In this document: positions 35,795 through 44,553 of the stretch, in pieces
How the letters are laid out: each line of letters begins with the position of its first letter
Numbering within the stretch: position 1 is the first letter of the stretch
Assembly (NCBI RefSeq): GCF_016724845.1
Contig: NZ_CP068082.1
Coordinates: forward strand, 2,418,001-2,482,000
Origin: Sphingobacterium spiritivorum
Lineage (GTDB): Bacteria; Bacteroidota; Bacteroidia; Sphingobacteriales; Sphingobacteriaceae
Reading direction: 5' to 3'
Length of the DNA stretch: 64,000 nt
Program-made: the position numbers and the translations under genes
Notes under the pieces: model-generated
Database searches by the model: none
What the model was told of the DNA's origin: nothing
What the model saw: the letters and a program-made list of their open reading frames with translations, nothing else

Positions 35795-37055
35795 ATGGAA
35801 AAGCATTTTCAAATACTCATTATTGGCGGAGGTACGGGAGGTATTATGGTTGCTGCTCAATTAAAGAACAAGCAACCCGGTTTATCCATTGCCATTATTG
35901 AACCGTCCGAAAAGCACTACTATCAGCCCGCTTTTACATTGGTAGGTGCAGGCACTTACAAAATGGAGAAGACCATCAGGGAAGAAGCATCGCTCATTCC
36001 CTCCGGCGTGGAATGGATTAAAGACAAGGCAACGATACTCCGCCCCGAAGAAAACAAGGTGGAAACAGAAAAATGCGGCAGCATCGGTTATGATTACTTA
36101 ATCGTAGCTGCGGGGCTTGTGTACGACCTTTCATTGATAGCTGGCTTGGAAGAAGCCCTTGCCAAAGGCGTAGTTTGCAGCAACTACATAGACCCTGAAT
36201 ATACGTGGAAATGCTTGCAGGGCTTCAAAGGAGGCAACGCCATTTTTACACAGCCCACCACACCCATTAAATGTGGTGGCGCACCACAGAAGATTATGTA
36301 TCTGGCGGCAGATTATTTCAAAAGGAAAGGACTGGATAAAAAAAACAAATGTGGTGTTTGCCACGCCGGGTTCAGTCATTTTCGGCGTAAAGGTTATTGC
36401 CGAAACACTCATGAAAGTTATCCATCGGTATAACGTTCATTTCAAACCATTCTATGCCCCGGTAAAGATTGACCCCGACAAGAAAATTGCCTATTTCCAG
36501 AACATCGCACCCGATGAAAACAAGTGTGTGGTCAACGAGGGCAATGTTTTAGGAGAACGGGTACAGGGGCAGTCCGTCATTGAAATACCGTTTGATTTCC
36601 TGCATCTGGCTCCCCCGCAGGTTGCTCCCGGATTTCTGATAAAATCAGGTTTGTGCAATGAGGCAGGATGGCTGAATGTGGATATAAACAGCCTGCAACA
36701 CAAGACATACCCTAACATTTTCGGATTGGGCGACGTAGCGGCATTGCCAACGGCGAAAACAGGTGCAGCCATTCGCAAGCAGGCTCCCGTAGTGGTGGAT
36801 AATATCCTGAAACTACTTGCCCATAAGCCCGCAGACAATAAATCTTATGACGGGTATTCGTCCTGCCCATTGGTTACAGGGTACGGCAAAATGACACTCG
36901 CAGAGTTTAATTATAAGAATGAGTTTACACCCGACCCTATGCTGAAATTTATGCTGGTGTTCAACAGCTACAAAGAGCATTGGCGGTTGTGGCTGCTAAA
37001 GAAATATATGCTCCCCTATATGTACTGGAATAAAATGATGAAAGGGAAAATGTAG
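35795..37055 (+). pseudogene. Sulfide:quinone oxidoreductase-like flavoprotein, frameshifted at an A8 run
   Basis: The first frame begins with an FAD-binding GGGTGGIMVA at residues 10-19 and has Cys in VVCSNYID and PIKCGGAPQK. The second frame continues with ATPGSVIFGVKVIAETL, GDVAALPTAKTGAAIRKQAPVV and the Cys in SSCPLVTGYGKM. These are features of sulfide:quinone reductases, which oxidise sulfide to persulfide at an FAD-Cys pair and pass electrons to quinone. The frames join if the run of eight A at 36338-36345 is read as seven (GLDKKTNVVFATPGS), giving about 419 residues, the usual length. The gene is either recently inactivated or misread. It follows tauE by 12 bases in one operon. Confidence 0.82.
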
Positions 37056-37069
37056 TCTTCCTGTCCTTA

Positions 37070-37114
37070 TGTAACTAAAGTAGCTGTACAGGAAAAATAA
37101 GTAACGGAAATTTG
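37070..37114 (+). promoter_or_regulatory. Crp/Fnr-type operator and promoter 3 (persulfide dioxygenase operon)
   Basis: TGTAACTAAAGTAGCTGTA (37070-37088) is followed after 18 bases by GAAATTTG (37107-37114), one or two mismatches from the -7 consensus. The gene downstream starts at 37154. Confidence 0.7.
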
Positions 37115-37153
37115 CAGTAGTAAAAAGAATGATAACGATAAAAATAAATCAGT

Positions 37154-38572
37154 ATGTTTTTTCAACACGTTTATGATAAAAGTTTGGCACAGGGCAGTTA
37201 TGTAATAGGCTGTCAGGCTACGGGCGAGGCAATCGTAATAGATGCCCAAAGGGATATTGATGTATATCTCGAAATCGCAAAGCAGAATAATATCCGCATC
37301 ACGCACATTGCCGAAACCCACATACACGCAGACTTTCTTTGCGGTTCAAGGGAACTGGCGGCAGTAACCGGGGCAACGATGTACCTTTCGGACGAGGGAG
37401 GCGAAAACTGGCAATATCAATTCCCGCACAAAGGGCTGAAAGACGGCAATATGATTAGAGTGGGCAACCTCACATTGGAGGTAATGCACACACCTGGTCA
37501 CACGCCCGAAAGCATCAGCTTTTTACTGACCGACCATCCGGCAACGGACAAGCCCGTTATGGTATTCACAGGCGATTTTGTATTTGTCGGCGATATTGGT
37601 CGTCCTGATTTGTTAGAGAAAGCCGCAGGACTTATCGGAACAAAAGAAGCCGGAGCCAAACAGATGTTCCAATCGTTGAAAAAGTTTGCTGCGCTTCCCG
37701 AATACGTTCAGGTATGGTCGGCACACGGGGCAGGCTCCGCTTGTGGTAAGTCTTTGGGAGCGGTGCATAGCTCTACCGTAGGGTACGAAAAAATCCGCAA
37801 TTGGGCGTTCCAGTATAGCGAAGATGAAAACGGATTTACCGAATACCTGTTAGCCGACCAGCCGGAGCCGCCGAAGTATTTTGCAATGATGAAGCATTTG
37901 AACAAAGTTTATCGTCCACTCTTGATAGAAGTTCCGAAACACCCGAAGCTATCCAAAGAACAATTTGTTTCTGCCTATGAAAAAGGCATCAGGGTAATAG
38001 ATACCCGCAATAAGGCAGATTTCGCTAAAGGCTTTATTCCCGGTAGCCTGAACATTCAGGGAAATAACTCTTTTTCTACGTGGTGCGGTTGGTTGCTGAA
38101 CTATCAGGAGCAGTTTATTTTGGTAGCTGATGACAGCCAGATGGAAGATTTGACCCGTAAGCTGATGCGTATCGGTTTGGACAACATCTACGGTTACATT
38201 TCGGATGTAAACGATATGGACATTGCACTCCAGAGCGCAGACGTGATTGCTTTGGACGAATTTAAGACCTACATCGGGCAGGATAATGTGCAGATAGTCG
38301 ATGTTCGGGGAGCAACCGAATATGAGGCAGGACACATAGACGGTGCGGATAATGTTTTTGTCGGAACCCTGCCGGACAACCTCGATAAAATCAGTAAAGA
38401 CAAACAGGTGGTCATCCATTGTCAGGCGGGCGACCGTTCGGCAATCGCTTATTCCATACTGGCTAAAAACGGCTTTGAAAACGTAAAGAATTTTTCCGGC
38501 GGTATGAAAGAATGGTTAGCAGTAGAGGGTAAAACAGTCGGGTGCAAAGAAGCATCGTGTACGAACGCTTAA
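37154..38572 (+). CDS. Persulfide dioxygenase-rhodanese fusion (CstB/ETHE1-like), cytoplasmic copy
   Basis: This 472-residue protein has an N-terminal metallo-beta-lactamase-fold dioxygenase domain (1-250), with THIHADF at 55-61, MHTPGHTPE, TGDFVFVGDIGRPDLL and AHGAGSACG supplying the iron ligands. Two rhodanese-like domains follow (about 265-360 and 370-465); the second has VIHCQAGDRS with its active-site Cys. Proteins of this plan oxidise persulfides to sulfite and transfer sulfane sulfur to make thiosulfate. No signal peptide is present. A paralogue with a signal peptide lies at 42364-43845. Confidence 0.88.
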   Translation: MFFQHVYDKSLAQGSYVIGCQATGEAIVIDAQRDIDVYLEIAKQNNIRITHIAETHIHADFLCGSRELAAVTGATMYLSDEGGENWQYQFPHKGLKDGNMIRVGNLTLEVMHTPGHTPESISFLLTDHPATDKPVMVFTGDFVFVGDIGRPDLLEKAAGLIGTKEAGAKQMFQSLKKFAALPEYVQVWSAHGAGSACGKSLGAVHSSTVGYEKIRNWAFQYSEDENGFTEYLLADQPEPPKYFAMMKHLNKVYRPLLIEVPKHPKLSKEQFVSAYEKGIRVIDTRNKADFAKGFIPGSLNIQGNNSFSTWCGWLLNYQEQFILVADDSQMEDLTRKLMRIGLDNIYGYISDVNDMDIALQSADVIALDEFKTYIGQDNVQIVDVRGATEYEAGHIDGADNVFVGTLPDNLDKISKDKQVVIHCQAGDRSAIAYSILAKNGFENVKNFSGGMKEWLAVEGKTVGCKEASCTNA

Positions 38573-38583
38573 AATAAAAAACT

Positions 38584-38898
38584 ATGGGATTTTTTTCAGC
38601 CTTATTCGGCAACACGGATAACAACCGGCTTACCGAAGCCATAAAAGACGGGGCTTTCCTGGTAGATGTACGTACACCTGCCGAGTTTGCGGAGGGAAGC
38701 GTAAAAGGAGCCGTAAACATTCCGTTGGATAAAATACCAACAGAATTATCAAAATTCAAGGGAAAGGAAAATATCGTTGTGTTTTGTAGGAGCGGAAACA
38801 GAAGTGGACAGGCAAAAAGCATTTTGGAGCAGAATGGCTTTCATAATGTCATCAACGGCGGAACCTGGCAGAACGTAAATCAGCTGGTCAATGAGTAA
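38584..38898 (+). CDS. Single-domain rhodanese-like sulfurtransferase
   Basis: This 104-residue rhodanese has the active-site loop VVFCRSGNRSGQA near residue 62 (Cys followed by the six-residue loop) and the GG-W end motif (VINGGTW). It would carry sulfane sulfur between the persulfide dioxygenase and other acceptors. It overlaps the next gene by 8 bases, so it is part of a tight operon. Confidence 0.9.
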   Translation: MGFFSALFGNTDNNRLTEAIKDGAFLVDVRTPAEFAEGSVKGAVNIPLDKIPTELSKFKGKENIVVFCRSGNRSGQAKSILEQNGFHNVINGGTWQNVNQLVNE

Positions 38899-39529
38899 AA
38901 AAGAAAAAGACGTACAATGTTGCCTAACGCAGTGCGAAAATCCACTTGACCAAAACTATTGGGACGAGCGTTGGCTGAAGAATGAAACAGGTTGGGATAT
39001 GGGACAGGCTTCACCTGCCATTACCAAATATATGGAACAATACCCCAACAAAAATGCGGCTATTCTCATTCCGGGTTGTGGCAATGCCTATGAAGCAGAA
39101 TACTTGCTTGTAAAAGGATTTATGAATATTACATTGATTGATATTGCACCCAAAGCCGTTGAAACGTTGAAAGAAAAATTTTCCGGTACGCCACAGGTAA
39201 AGGTGCTGTGCGGGGATTTTTTTGGTCATGAGGGCAATTACGATTTAATCATCGAGCAAACATTTTTTTGTGCCATCCCGCCGGGCAGGCGAAAGGAGTA
39301 TGCAGAGAAAACGGCTTCCCTGCTAAACGAAAATGGCAAAATAATAGGCGTACTGTTCGACAAACAATTTAACCAATCGTTTCCACCGTTTGGAGGTTGC
39401 CCTTGCGAATACAAACCCATCTTTGAGCCACATTTTACCATTAAGACAATGGATGGCTGTTACAACAGTATTCCGTCAAGAACCAAATCGGAAGTGTTTA
39501 TCAACCTGATAAAAAAACAGAAAAGATGA
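38891..39529 (+). CDS. SAM-dependent methyltransferase (TPMT-like, thiol methyltransferase)
   Basis: This 212-residue class I methyltransferase begins with WDERWLKNETGWDMGQASPAI, the signature entry of the thiopurine/thiol methyltransferase family. It has motif I ILIPGCGNAYEAEYL and LIDIAPKAVE. In a sulfide-handling operon the likely job is methylation of sulfide or small thiols for detoxification, which is inference. It overlaps neighbours on both sides. Confidence 0.82.
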   Translation: MSKKEKDVQCCLTQCENPLDQNYWDERWLKNETGWDMGQASPAITKYMEQYPNKNAAILIPGCGNAYEAEYLLVKGFMNITLIDIAPKAVETLKEKFSGTPQVKVLCGDFFGHEGNYDLIIEQTFFCAIPPGRRKEYAEKTASLLNENGKIIGVLFDKQFNQSFPPFGGCPCEYKPIFEPHFTIKTMDGCYNSIPSRTKSEVFINLIKKQKR

Positions 39530-39735
39530 AAAAGAATATGGGAACAGCGGACAAAACCATCCGCATCGGGATAGCCGTTGTTATTGCGGTATTGTATTTC
39601 ACCAACGTTATTTCGGGAACGTGGGCAATCCTATTGGGCATTTTGGCAATCGCCTTTATACTTACATCGTTTATCAGCTTTTGCCCCCTTTACTTCCCGT
39701 TTGGTATAAACACTTTTAAAAAGAAGAAAAGATGA
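39526..39735 (+). CDS. DUF2892/YgaP-like small membrane protein
   Basis: This 69-residue protein has two TM segments and the family pattern GTADKTIRI at the start and CPLYFPFGINT at the end. Such DUF2892 domains are fused to rhodaneses in YgaP and are thought to be involved in sulfur or thiocyanate traffic at the membrane. Its start overlaps the methyltransferase stop (ATGA). Confidence 0.82.
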   Translation: MKKNMGTADKTIRIGIAVVIAVLYFTNVISGTWAILLGILAIAFILTSFISFCPLYFPFGINTFKKKKR

Positions 39736-39971
39736 AGCAAAGCATTTTAAACGGTTGGAATTTGATGCGTATAGTGCGCTTGGCATTGGGCCTCCTCGTT
39801 ATGGTGCAGGGCTTTCAGGCAAATGAGTGGCTGCTCGTTGCATTGGGCGCACTGTTTTCATTAATGCCCTTGTTCAACATAGGCTGTTGCGGTGCTTCGG
39901 GCTGCAATACACCCGTTTCACGGCGAAGCAGTAAAAAAATAGAAGATACAACGTATGAAGAAGTTCGCTAA
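39732..39971 (+). CDS. DUF2892-like small membrane protein with Cys pair
   Basis: This 79-residue protein has one to two TM segments (about 15-30 and 36-54) and GCCGASGCN after the membrane part. It seems to be a diverged DUF2892 relative. The cysteines may hold sulfane sulfur or a metal; this is inference. It overlaps its neighbours by 4 and 17 bases. Confidence 0.7.
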   Translation: MKQSILNGWNLMRIVRLALGLLVMVQGFQANEWLLVALGALFSLMPLFNIGCCGASGCNTPVSRRSSKKIEDTTYEEVR

Positions 39972-40185
39972 AAAACATTTGTTTACCCTAATCGGTATGG
40001 CTATCGGGGCAGTCGCAGGTTATTTCTATTGGAGATTTATCGGTTGCAGTACGGGAAGTTGCGCCATTACTTCCAACCCGGTCAACAGTACCCTTTACGG
40101 CGCAGCTATGGGCGGGCTACTGTCATCAACATTTAAAAAAAACAAAAAAGAGTATGACGTTTCAGGAGATAATAAACAGCGATAA
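39955..40185 (+). CDS. DUF6132-like small membrane protein
   Basis: This 76-residue protein has one N-terminal TM helix ([18 protein letters not shown]), a [13 protein letters not shown] loop with two Cys, and a second Gly-rich hydrophobic segment. It matches DUF6132, a family usually found beside thioredoxin and rhodanese genes in Bacteroidota. The Cys loop may be redox-active. It overlaps the thioredoxin gene by 32 bases. Confidence 0.72.
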   Translation: MKKFAKKHLFTLIGMAIGAVAGYFYWRFIGCSTGSCAITSNPVNSTLYGAAMGGLLSSTFKKNKKEYDVSGDNKQR

Positions 40186-40447
40186 GCCCATATTGGTAGA
40201 TTTCTTTGCCGAATGGTGCGGACCCTGTAAAATGATGTCGCCCATTCTGGAAGAATTAAAGCAGCGTGTAGGCGATGATGCCAGCATTATCAAAATTGAT
40301 GTGGACAAGAACCCCCAGGTGGCAGCAGCTTATCAGGTGCGGGGTGTGCCTACCCTCATTATATTTAAAAAGGGAGAAATACGCTGGCGGCAGTCCGGTA
40401 TTTTCCCGGCGAATGAACTGGAAAGATTAATTAACGAAAACAGATAA
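40154..40447 (+). CDS. trxA: Thioredoxin
   Basis: This 97-residue thioredoxin is cytoplasmic, with the WCGPCK active site at residues 22-27 and the cis-Pro in [10 protein letters not shown]. Within the operon it can reduce rhodanese and dioxygenase persulfides. Its start lies inside the previous gene, indicating tight translational coupling. Confidence 0.93.
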   Translation: MTFQEIINSDKPILVDFFAEWCGPCKMMSPILEELKQRVGDDASIIKIDVDKNPQVAAAYQVRGVPTLIIFKKGEIRWRQSGIFPANELERLINENR

Positions 40448-40455
40448 AATCATAA

Positions 40456-41019
40456 ATGTTAGAATTCTTGAAACAGCCCTGGGCTTGGTACGTTGCAGGT
40501 CCATTAGTCGGGTTAACCGTACCCTTGCTATTATTTATTGGCAACAAATCATTTGGCATCAGTTCCTCGCTACGGCATATATGTGCATCCTGTATGCCTG
40601 CGGGTATCCCGTTCTTTAAATACGATTGGAAAAAAGAAGTGTGGAACCTGTTTTTTGTGTTCGGGATATTTTTGGGCGGAGCTATTGCCGTTAGCCTGTT
40701 ATCAAATCCGGCTCCCGTTGAGGTCAATCCAAAACTGGCACAGGAATTAGCGGGCTACGGCATTACCAACTATAACAATCTAATCCCTGAAGATATTATC
40801 AACTGGCAATCCTTACTGACCCTAAAGGGTTTTATCCTGATGGTAGTAGGAGGATTTTTAGTAGGCTTCGGCACACGTTATGCGGGTGGCTGTACCAGCG
40901 GACACGCCATTATGGGATTGTCTAATTTACAGTTGCCCTCGCTGATTGCCACCATCTGTTTTATGATTGGCGGTTTCATTATGGCGAACCTCATTTTACC
41001 GTTTATACTTTCATTATAA
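40456..41019 (+). CDS. YeeE/YedE-family thiosulfate transporter, first subunit
   Basis: This 187-residue protein has four to five TM segments and the family motif RYAGGCTSGHAIMGLSNL near residue 138, whose Cys lies in the thiosulfate path in YeeE. It is half the length of the fused YeeE; the second half is the next gene. It probably moves thiosulfate or a related sulfur anion. Confidence 0.85.
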   Translation: MLEFLKQPWAWYVAGPLVGLTVPLLLFIGNKSFGISSSLRHICASCMPAGIPFFKYDWKKEVWNLFFVFGIFLGGAIAVSLLSNPAPVEVNPKLAQELAGYGITNYNNLIPEDIINWQSLLTLKGFILMVVGGFLVGFGTRYAGGCTSGHAIMGLSNLQLPSLIATICFMIGGFIMANLILPFILSL

Positions 41020-41031
41020 CCCTGACAAGAA

Positions 41032-41532
41032 ATGCAACAAAACAGAGATATAGAAAAAGATTTACAACTTCGTGAACTGGATGCGATGTGTGTCAACGAA
41101 AGCCGTTTGGAACACAAATGGTATCATAACATCAAATACCTGATAATCGGCATACTGTTCGGTATCGTATTCGTAAAATCGGAAGTCGTAAGCTGGTTCC
41201 GCATACAGGAAATGTTCCGACTGCAATCGTTCCATATGTACGGCATTATCGGGAGTGCGGTCTTAACGGGTATGATCTCCGTTTTCCTGATAAAGAAATT
41301 CAATATCAAAACCATTTACGGCGAACCTATTAAAATTGCTCCTAAAACATTCAATAAAGGGCAAATCTATGGCGCTCTGATTTTTGGTTTGGGCTGGGCA
41401 ATAACCGGAGCCTGTCCGGGTCCCTTGTTTGCACAAATCGGAACGGGGGCTACCGTTATTGCCGTTACCCTGTTGAGTGCCATTACAGGTACTTGGGTGT
41501 ATGGCTTGCTAAGGGAAAAACTGCCTCATTAA
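41032..41532 (+). CDS. YeeE/YedE-family thiosulfate transporter, second subunit (DUF6691-like)
   Basis: This 166-residue protein has a cytoplasmic N-terminus (~35 residues) and four TM segments. The motif ITGACPGPLFAQIGTG near residue 127 provides the second Cys of the YeeE-type pore. It follows the first half by 12 bases, so the two likely form one transporter. Confidence 0.85.
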   Translation: MQQNRDIEKDLQLRELDAMCVNESRLEHKWYHNIKYLIIGILFGIVFVKSEVVSWFRIQEMFRLQSFHMYGIIGSAVLTGMISVFLIKKFNIKTIYGEPIKIAPKTFNKGQIYGALIFGLGWAITGACPGPLFAQIGTGATVIAVTLLSAITGTWVYGLLREKLPH

Positions 41533-41540
41533 TACCGTTT

Positions 41541-42272
41541 ATGTATCGGTTTAAACGATTGCTGGCAACAGCAATGTGGGTTTTTATTGCCCAAACTTTA
41601 CAGGCACAAAAACATTACAACGCTTGGTTTCGCAGTACGTTAAGCGTTCCTGTCGGCGAAAAATTCAAAGTAGATAATGAGTTTCAGCACAGGCGACAGA
41701 GCGGATTTCAAAACGGGAATATGCTGGATAACAACCTGATGTTTACATTCAGGAATTGGGTACACTACCAGCATAACCCCAACCTAAAGTTTTCCGTTTC
41801 GCCGTTTGCCTATTTTTCCCATTACCGCATTATTCAGGATAAGCCAGATAAAGAAGCTGCACCTAATAGTGAGGTACGGTTTTCAGTAGCAGAAGAATTA
41901 CAGCACAAAATATACAAGCGTATTTACCTTGTGAACAGGAATGCTTTGGAATACCGTATTATCAATAACCAACAACCCAACGTTATAAGGTTCCGTACAC
42001 GTTTCGGTGGTCGGTATGAATTGACCGAACAACTTAAACTTACCCTATTTGACGAGTTCTTTATCAACGTAACGGGAACTTCTTCAGCACAGTTTCCCGA
42101 CCATAACAGGACAGGGCTGAACATTGAATACAGCGTGTTGCCCAATCTGAAATTTGATGTCGGCTACATATACCTTATCCGGTTTTCTGTCCCGTCGGCA
42201 TCCGGCAATATCAGGTTATACGAAAACAATATGTTCCTTAATTTGACCTATCAACTGAAAAATAACAAATAA
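41541..42272 (+). CDS. DUF2490 outer-membrane protein
   Basis: This 243-residue protein has a signal peptide (ending TLQAQ) and an amphipathic beta-barrel pattern ending in alternating residues, typical of DUF2490. ATG 41541 is chosen because it follows the YeeE stop and yields the signal peptide. It may form a small porin for sulfur compounds of this operon; that is inference. Confidence 0.75.
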   Translation: MYRFKRLLATAMWVFIAQTLQAQKHYNAWFRSTLSVPVGEKFKVDNEFQHRRQSGFQNGNMLDNNLMFTFRNWVHYQHNPNLKFSVSPFAYFSHYRIIQDKPDKEAAPNSEVRFSVAEELQHKIYKRIYLVNRNALEYRIINNQQPNVIRFRTRFGGRYELTEQLKLTLFDEFFINVTGTSSAQFPDHNRTGLNIEYSVLPNLKFDVGYIYLIRFSVPSASGNIRLYENNMFLNLTYQLKNNK

Positions 42273-42297
42273 CACCACCACAACATCATTTACCTTA

Positions 42298-42342
42298 TGT
42301 AACAAAAGTTACAGTACAGGGAGGACAGATAGTCTAAATTTG
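42298..42342 (+). promoter_or_regulatory. Crp/Fnr-type operator and promoter 4 (second persulfide dioxygenase)
   Basis: TGTAACAAAAGTTACAGTA (42298-42316), then 18 bases, then TAAATTTG (42335-42342), a perfect -7 box. The box means the gene start must be at 42364 or 42370 rather than further upstream. Confidence 0.76.
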
Positions 42343-42363
42343 TGGGTTACGAATTTCAAAAAG

Positions 42364-43845
42364 ATGATTATGCTGACCAAAGCAAAGTTTACCACTACTA
42401 TAGCTTTATTTATAATCTTGTTCTTACAAGGAAATCAATTACAAGCCCAAAGCTATTTTTTCGAGCGGGTATATGATGAAACATTGGCGCAGGCAAGTTT
42501 TGTGATAGGCGATTTAAAAACCAAAGAAGCTATTGTTATAGACCCGAAGCGGGATATGGATACTTACTTGGAAATTGCCAAAGCTAACCACCTCAATATA
42601 ACCAAAGTAGCCGAAACACATATCCACGCCGATTTTTTAAGCGGTTCCCGTGAACTGGCAGCCGTTACCAATGCGGAGTTGCTACTGTCCGATGAGGGCG
42701 GAGCGGATTGGCAATATCAGTTTCTACACACCGGGCTGAAAGACGGCAGTATCATCTCTATCGGGCAGGTGGAACTGAAAGTAATGCACACGCCCGGACA
42801 CACGCCCGAAAGCATCACTTTTTTGGTAAGAGATACGAAAGTTCCAGCCACACCACAAAGAGCCATTACGGGAGATTTTATTTTCGTGGGCGATGTTGGT
42901 CGTCCTGACCTGCTGGAAAAAGCAGCCGGGCAGGTCGGCTCACAGGAGCTTGGAGCAAAAAAGCTTTATGCTTCTATTCAAAAGTTTTCCCGATTGCCTG
43001 ACGATTTGGAGATATGGGCAGGACACGGAGCAGGTTCATTCTGTGGCAAGAGCCTAAGCACCATTCCACATTCTACCTTAAAAGAAGAAAAGCAGAACAG
43101 CAAAGCCTTTCAATTTAAAAATGATGAAAAAGGTTTTGTAAAATACATTTTGGACGGACAGCCGACCCCGCCCAACTATTTTGCCGTGATGAAGCAACTC
43201 AACAAGGTGGAACGTCCGTTGCTTATTCAAGTTCCTGTTCATCCAAAACTCAACCAGCCAGCATTTCAAAAAGCCATTGACAACAAATTGCTGGTTATTG
43301 ATACCCGCAGCAAAAACGAGGTTGTCAAAGGTCACATTCCGGGCAGCCTGCATATCGAAAACGGAAAATCATTTTCCACTTGGGTAGGTTCTTTGGTAGA
43401 TTATCAACCTCAAATCGTATTGATAACCGATGAAAGCCACACGGAAGACCTGACCCGTAAGCTGATGCGTATCGGGATGGATAATATCTACGGTTTTGTG
43501 ACCGACTTGGATAAGATGAATGTGGCACTGGAAAAATCCGACCTCGTTAGTATCGGGGAACTGAAAAAGCACCTGGATAAAAAAGACGTTCAAATCATAG
43601 ATGTGCGAACCGAGAGCGAATACCATAACGGACACATCAAAGGCGTGGAAAATATGGTGCTGACCTCATTGGAAAACAACATGGACAAAATCAGCAAAGA
43701 CAAACCTGTTATCGTGCATTGTCAAAGCGGGGTACGGGCAGCAATGGCATATTCCATACTGAAAAGGAACGGCGTGAAAAATCTTAAAATGTATTCGGGA
43801 GGTATCAACGAATGGACGGAACAAAAAAACGAGTTAGTGAAATAA
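42364..43845 (+). CDS. Persulfide dioxygenase-rhodanese fusion, exported copy
   Basis: This 493-residue paralogue of the protein at 37154 has the same MBL domain (THIHADF, MHTPGHTPESI, TGDFIFVGDVGRPDLL) and two rhodanese domains (second with VIVHCQSGVRAAM). A signal peptide precedes the shared part (TTTIALFIILFLQGNQLQAQ), so it should act in the periplasm. With the first copy it would handle persulfides on both sides of the membrane. Confidence 0.87.
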   Translation: MIMLTKAKFTTTIALFIILFLQGNQLQAQSYFFERVYDETLAQASFVIGDLKTKEAIVIDPKRDMDTYLEIAKANHLNITKVAETHIHADFLSGSRELAAVTNAELLLSDEGGADWQYQFLHTGLKDGSIISIGQVELKVMHTPGHTPESITFLVRDTKVPATPQRAITGDFIFVGDVGRPDLLEKAAGQVGSQELGAKKLYASIQKFSRLPDDLEIWAGHGAGSFCGKSLSTIPHSTLKEEKQNSKAFQFKNDEKGFVKYILDGQPTPPNYFAVMKQLNKVERPLLIQVPVHPKLNQPAFQKAIDNKLLVIDTRSKNEVVKGHIPGSLHIENGKSFSTWVGSLVDYQPQIVLITDESHTEDLTRKLMRIGMDNIYGFVTDLDKMNVALEKSDLVSIGELKKHLDKKDVQIIDVRTESEYHNGHIKGVENMVLTSLENNMDKISKDKPVIVHCQSGVRAAMAYSILKRNGVKNLKMYSGGINEWTEQKNELVK

Positions 43846-43986
43846 GGGTTTCTTCAGATAGTGTTAAATCATACAAGGGGTGCGTGGCAACACTTCTTTT
43901 CCTAACGATAGTAAAAGCATATATAAGCAAACTGCATCGTATTTCACTGTTTTTCGTGTTAAAAAAGCATAAAACAGGCGTAATTG

Positions 43987-44018
43987 TTTGCGACCTTAAT
44001 CAAATAAAACTATTTTTG
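43987..44018 (+). promoter_or_regulatory. Consensus promoter of the efflux block
   Basis: TTTG at 43987-43990, a 20-base spacer and TATTTTTG at 44011-44018 match the Bacteroidota consensus. The predicted start of transcription falls at or near the ATG at 44026, so the first gene would be leaderless or the promoter serves mainly the efflux genes downstream. Confidence 0.6.
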
Positions 44019-44025
44019 TAAATTG

Positions 44026-44445
44026 ATGAACAGGACTATACCAAATATTTTAACGAATTGCAAGCGATACTTTTTAGTATTCGCCACGTTCTTGTTGGTA
44101 TTGCTTACATCCTGCTCGATCAAAAGCAGCATTAAAATTTTTGCAGGTCTGCCAACACAGACAGAAAGTGGTTTTCCTAAAACTCATCAGAGTTTCCCGA
44201 CAAGCTCTCTGGAAAAATGTAGCAAGATTGAAACTGCCGACAACCAGATTGTCCAAAACTTTAATTTTAAGGCGAACGATTTTCTACCCGTTCTTCTTTT
44301 TACGGCTTCCTTTCTTTTCCTTATCGGCTTCTGCCCATTAAACAAAGAAAACAAACATCCACTTTATAGCGGTAGCAACAAAATCCGAAGTTCTATTCCT
44401 ATCTTTTTGGAATACCGGAAGCTCATCATCCACTTTGCCCGCTAA
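44026..44445 (+). CDS. Small lipoprotein-like membrane protein
   Basis: This 139-residue protein has an N-terminal signal with a lipobox-like LLVLLTSCS and a second TM segment (FLPVLLFTASFLFLIGF, about residues 87-103). The rest is Ser/Lys-rich. I do not recognise a family. It lies just upstream of the TolC-RND-adaptor genes and may belong to that operon. Confidence 0.55.
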   Translation: MNRTIPNILTNCKRYFLVFATFLLVLLTSCSIKSSIKIFAGLPTQTESGFPKTHQSFPTSSLEKCSKIETADNQIVQNFNFKANDFLPVLLFTASFLFLIGFCPLNKENKHPLYSGSNKIRSSIPIFLEYRKLIIHFAR

Positions 44446-44553
44446 TTCTCTTTTCCTATTGACTGCGATGCGGTTTCAATAGGCTTTCTATTGTTTTCAT
44501 TTTAAAATAATCTTAGGTCGTTTTAACCGACCTCTCCAAAATTGTATCGTAAT

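Noticed and set aside
37949..38419. A 156-residue minus-strand frame within the persulfide dioxygenase gene
   Set aside because: It is the mirror of a strongly supported gene, and a similar shadow occurs in the paralogue (43369-43635), as expected from shared sequence.
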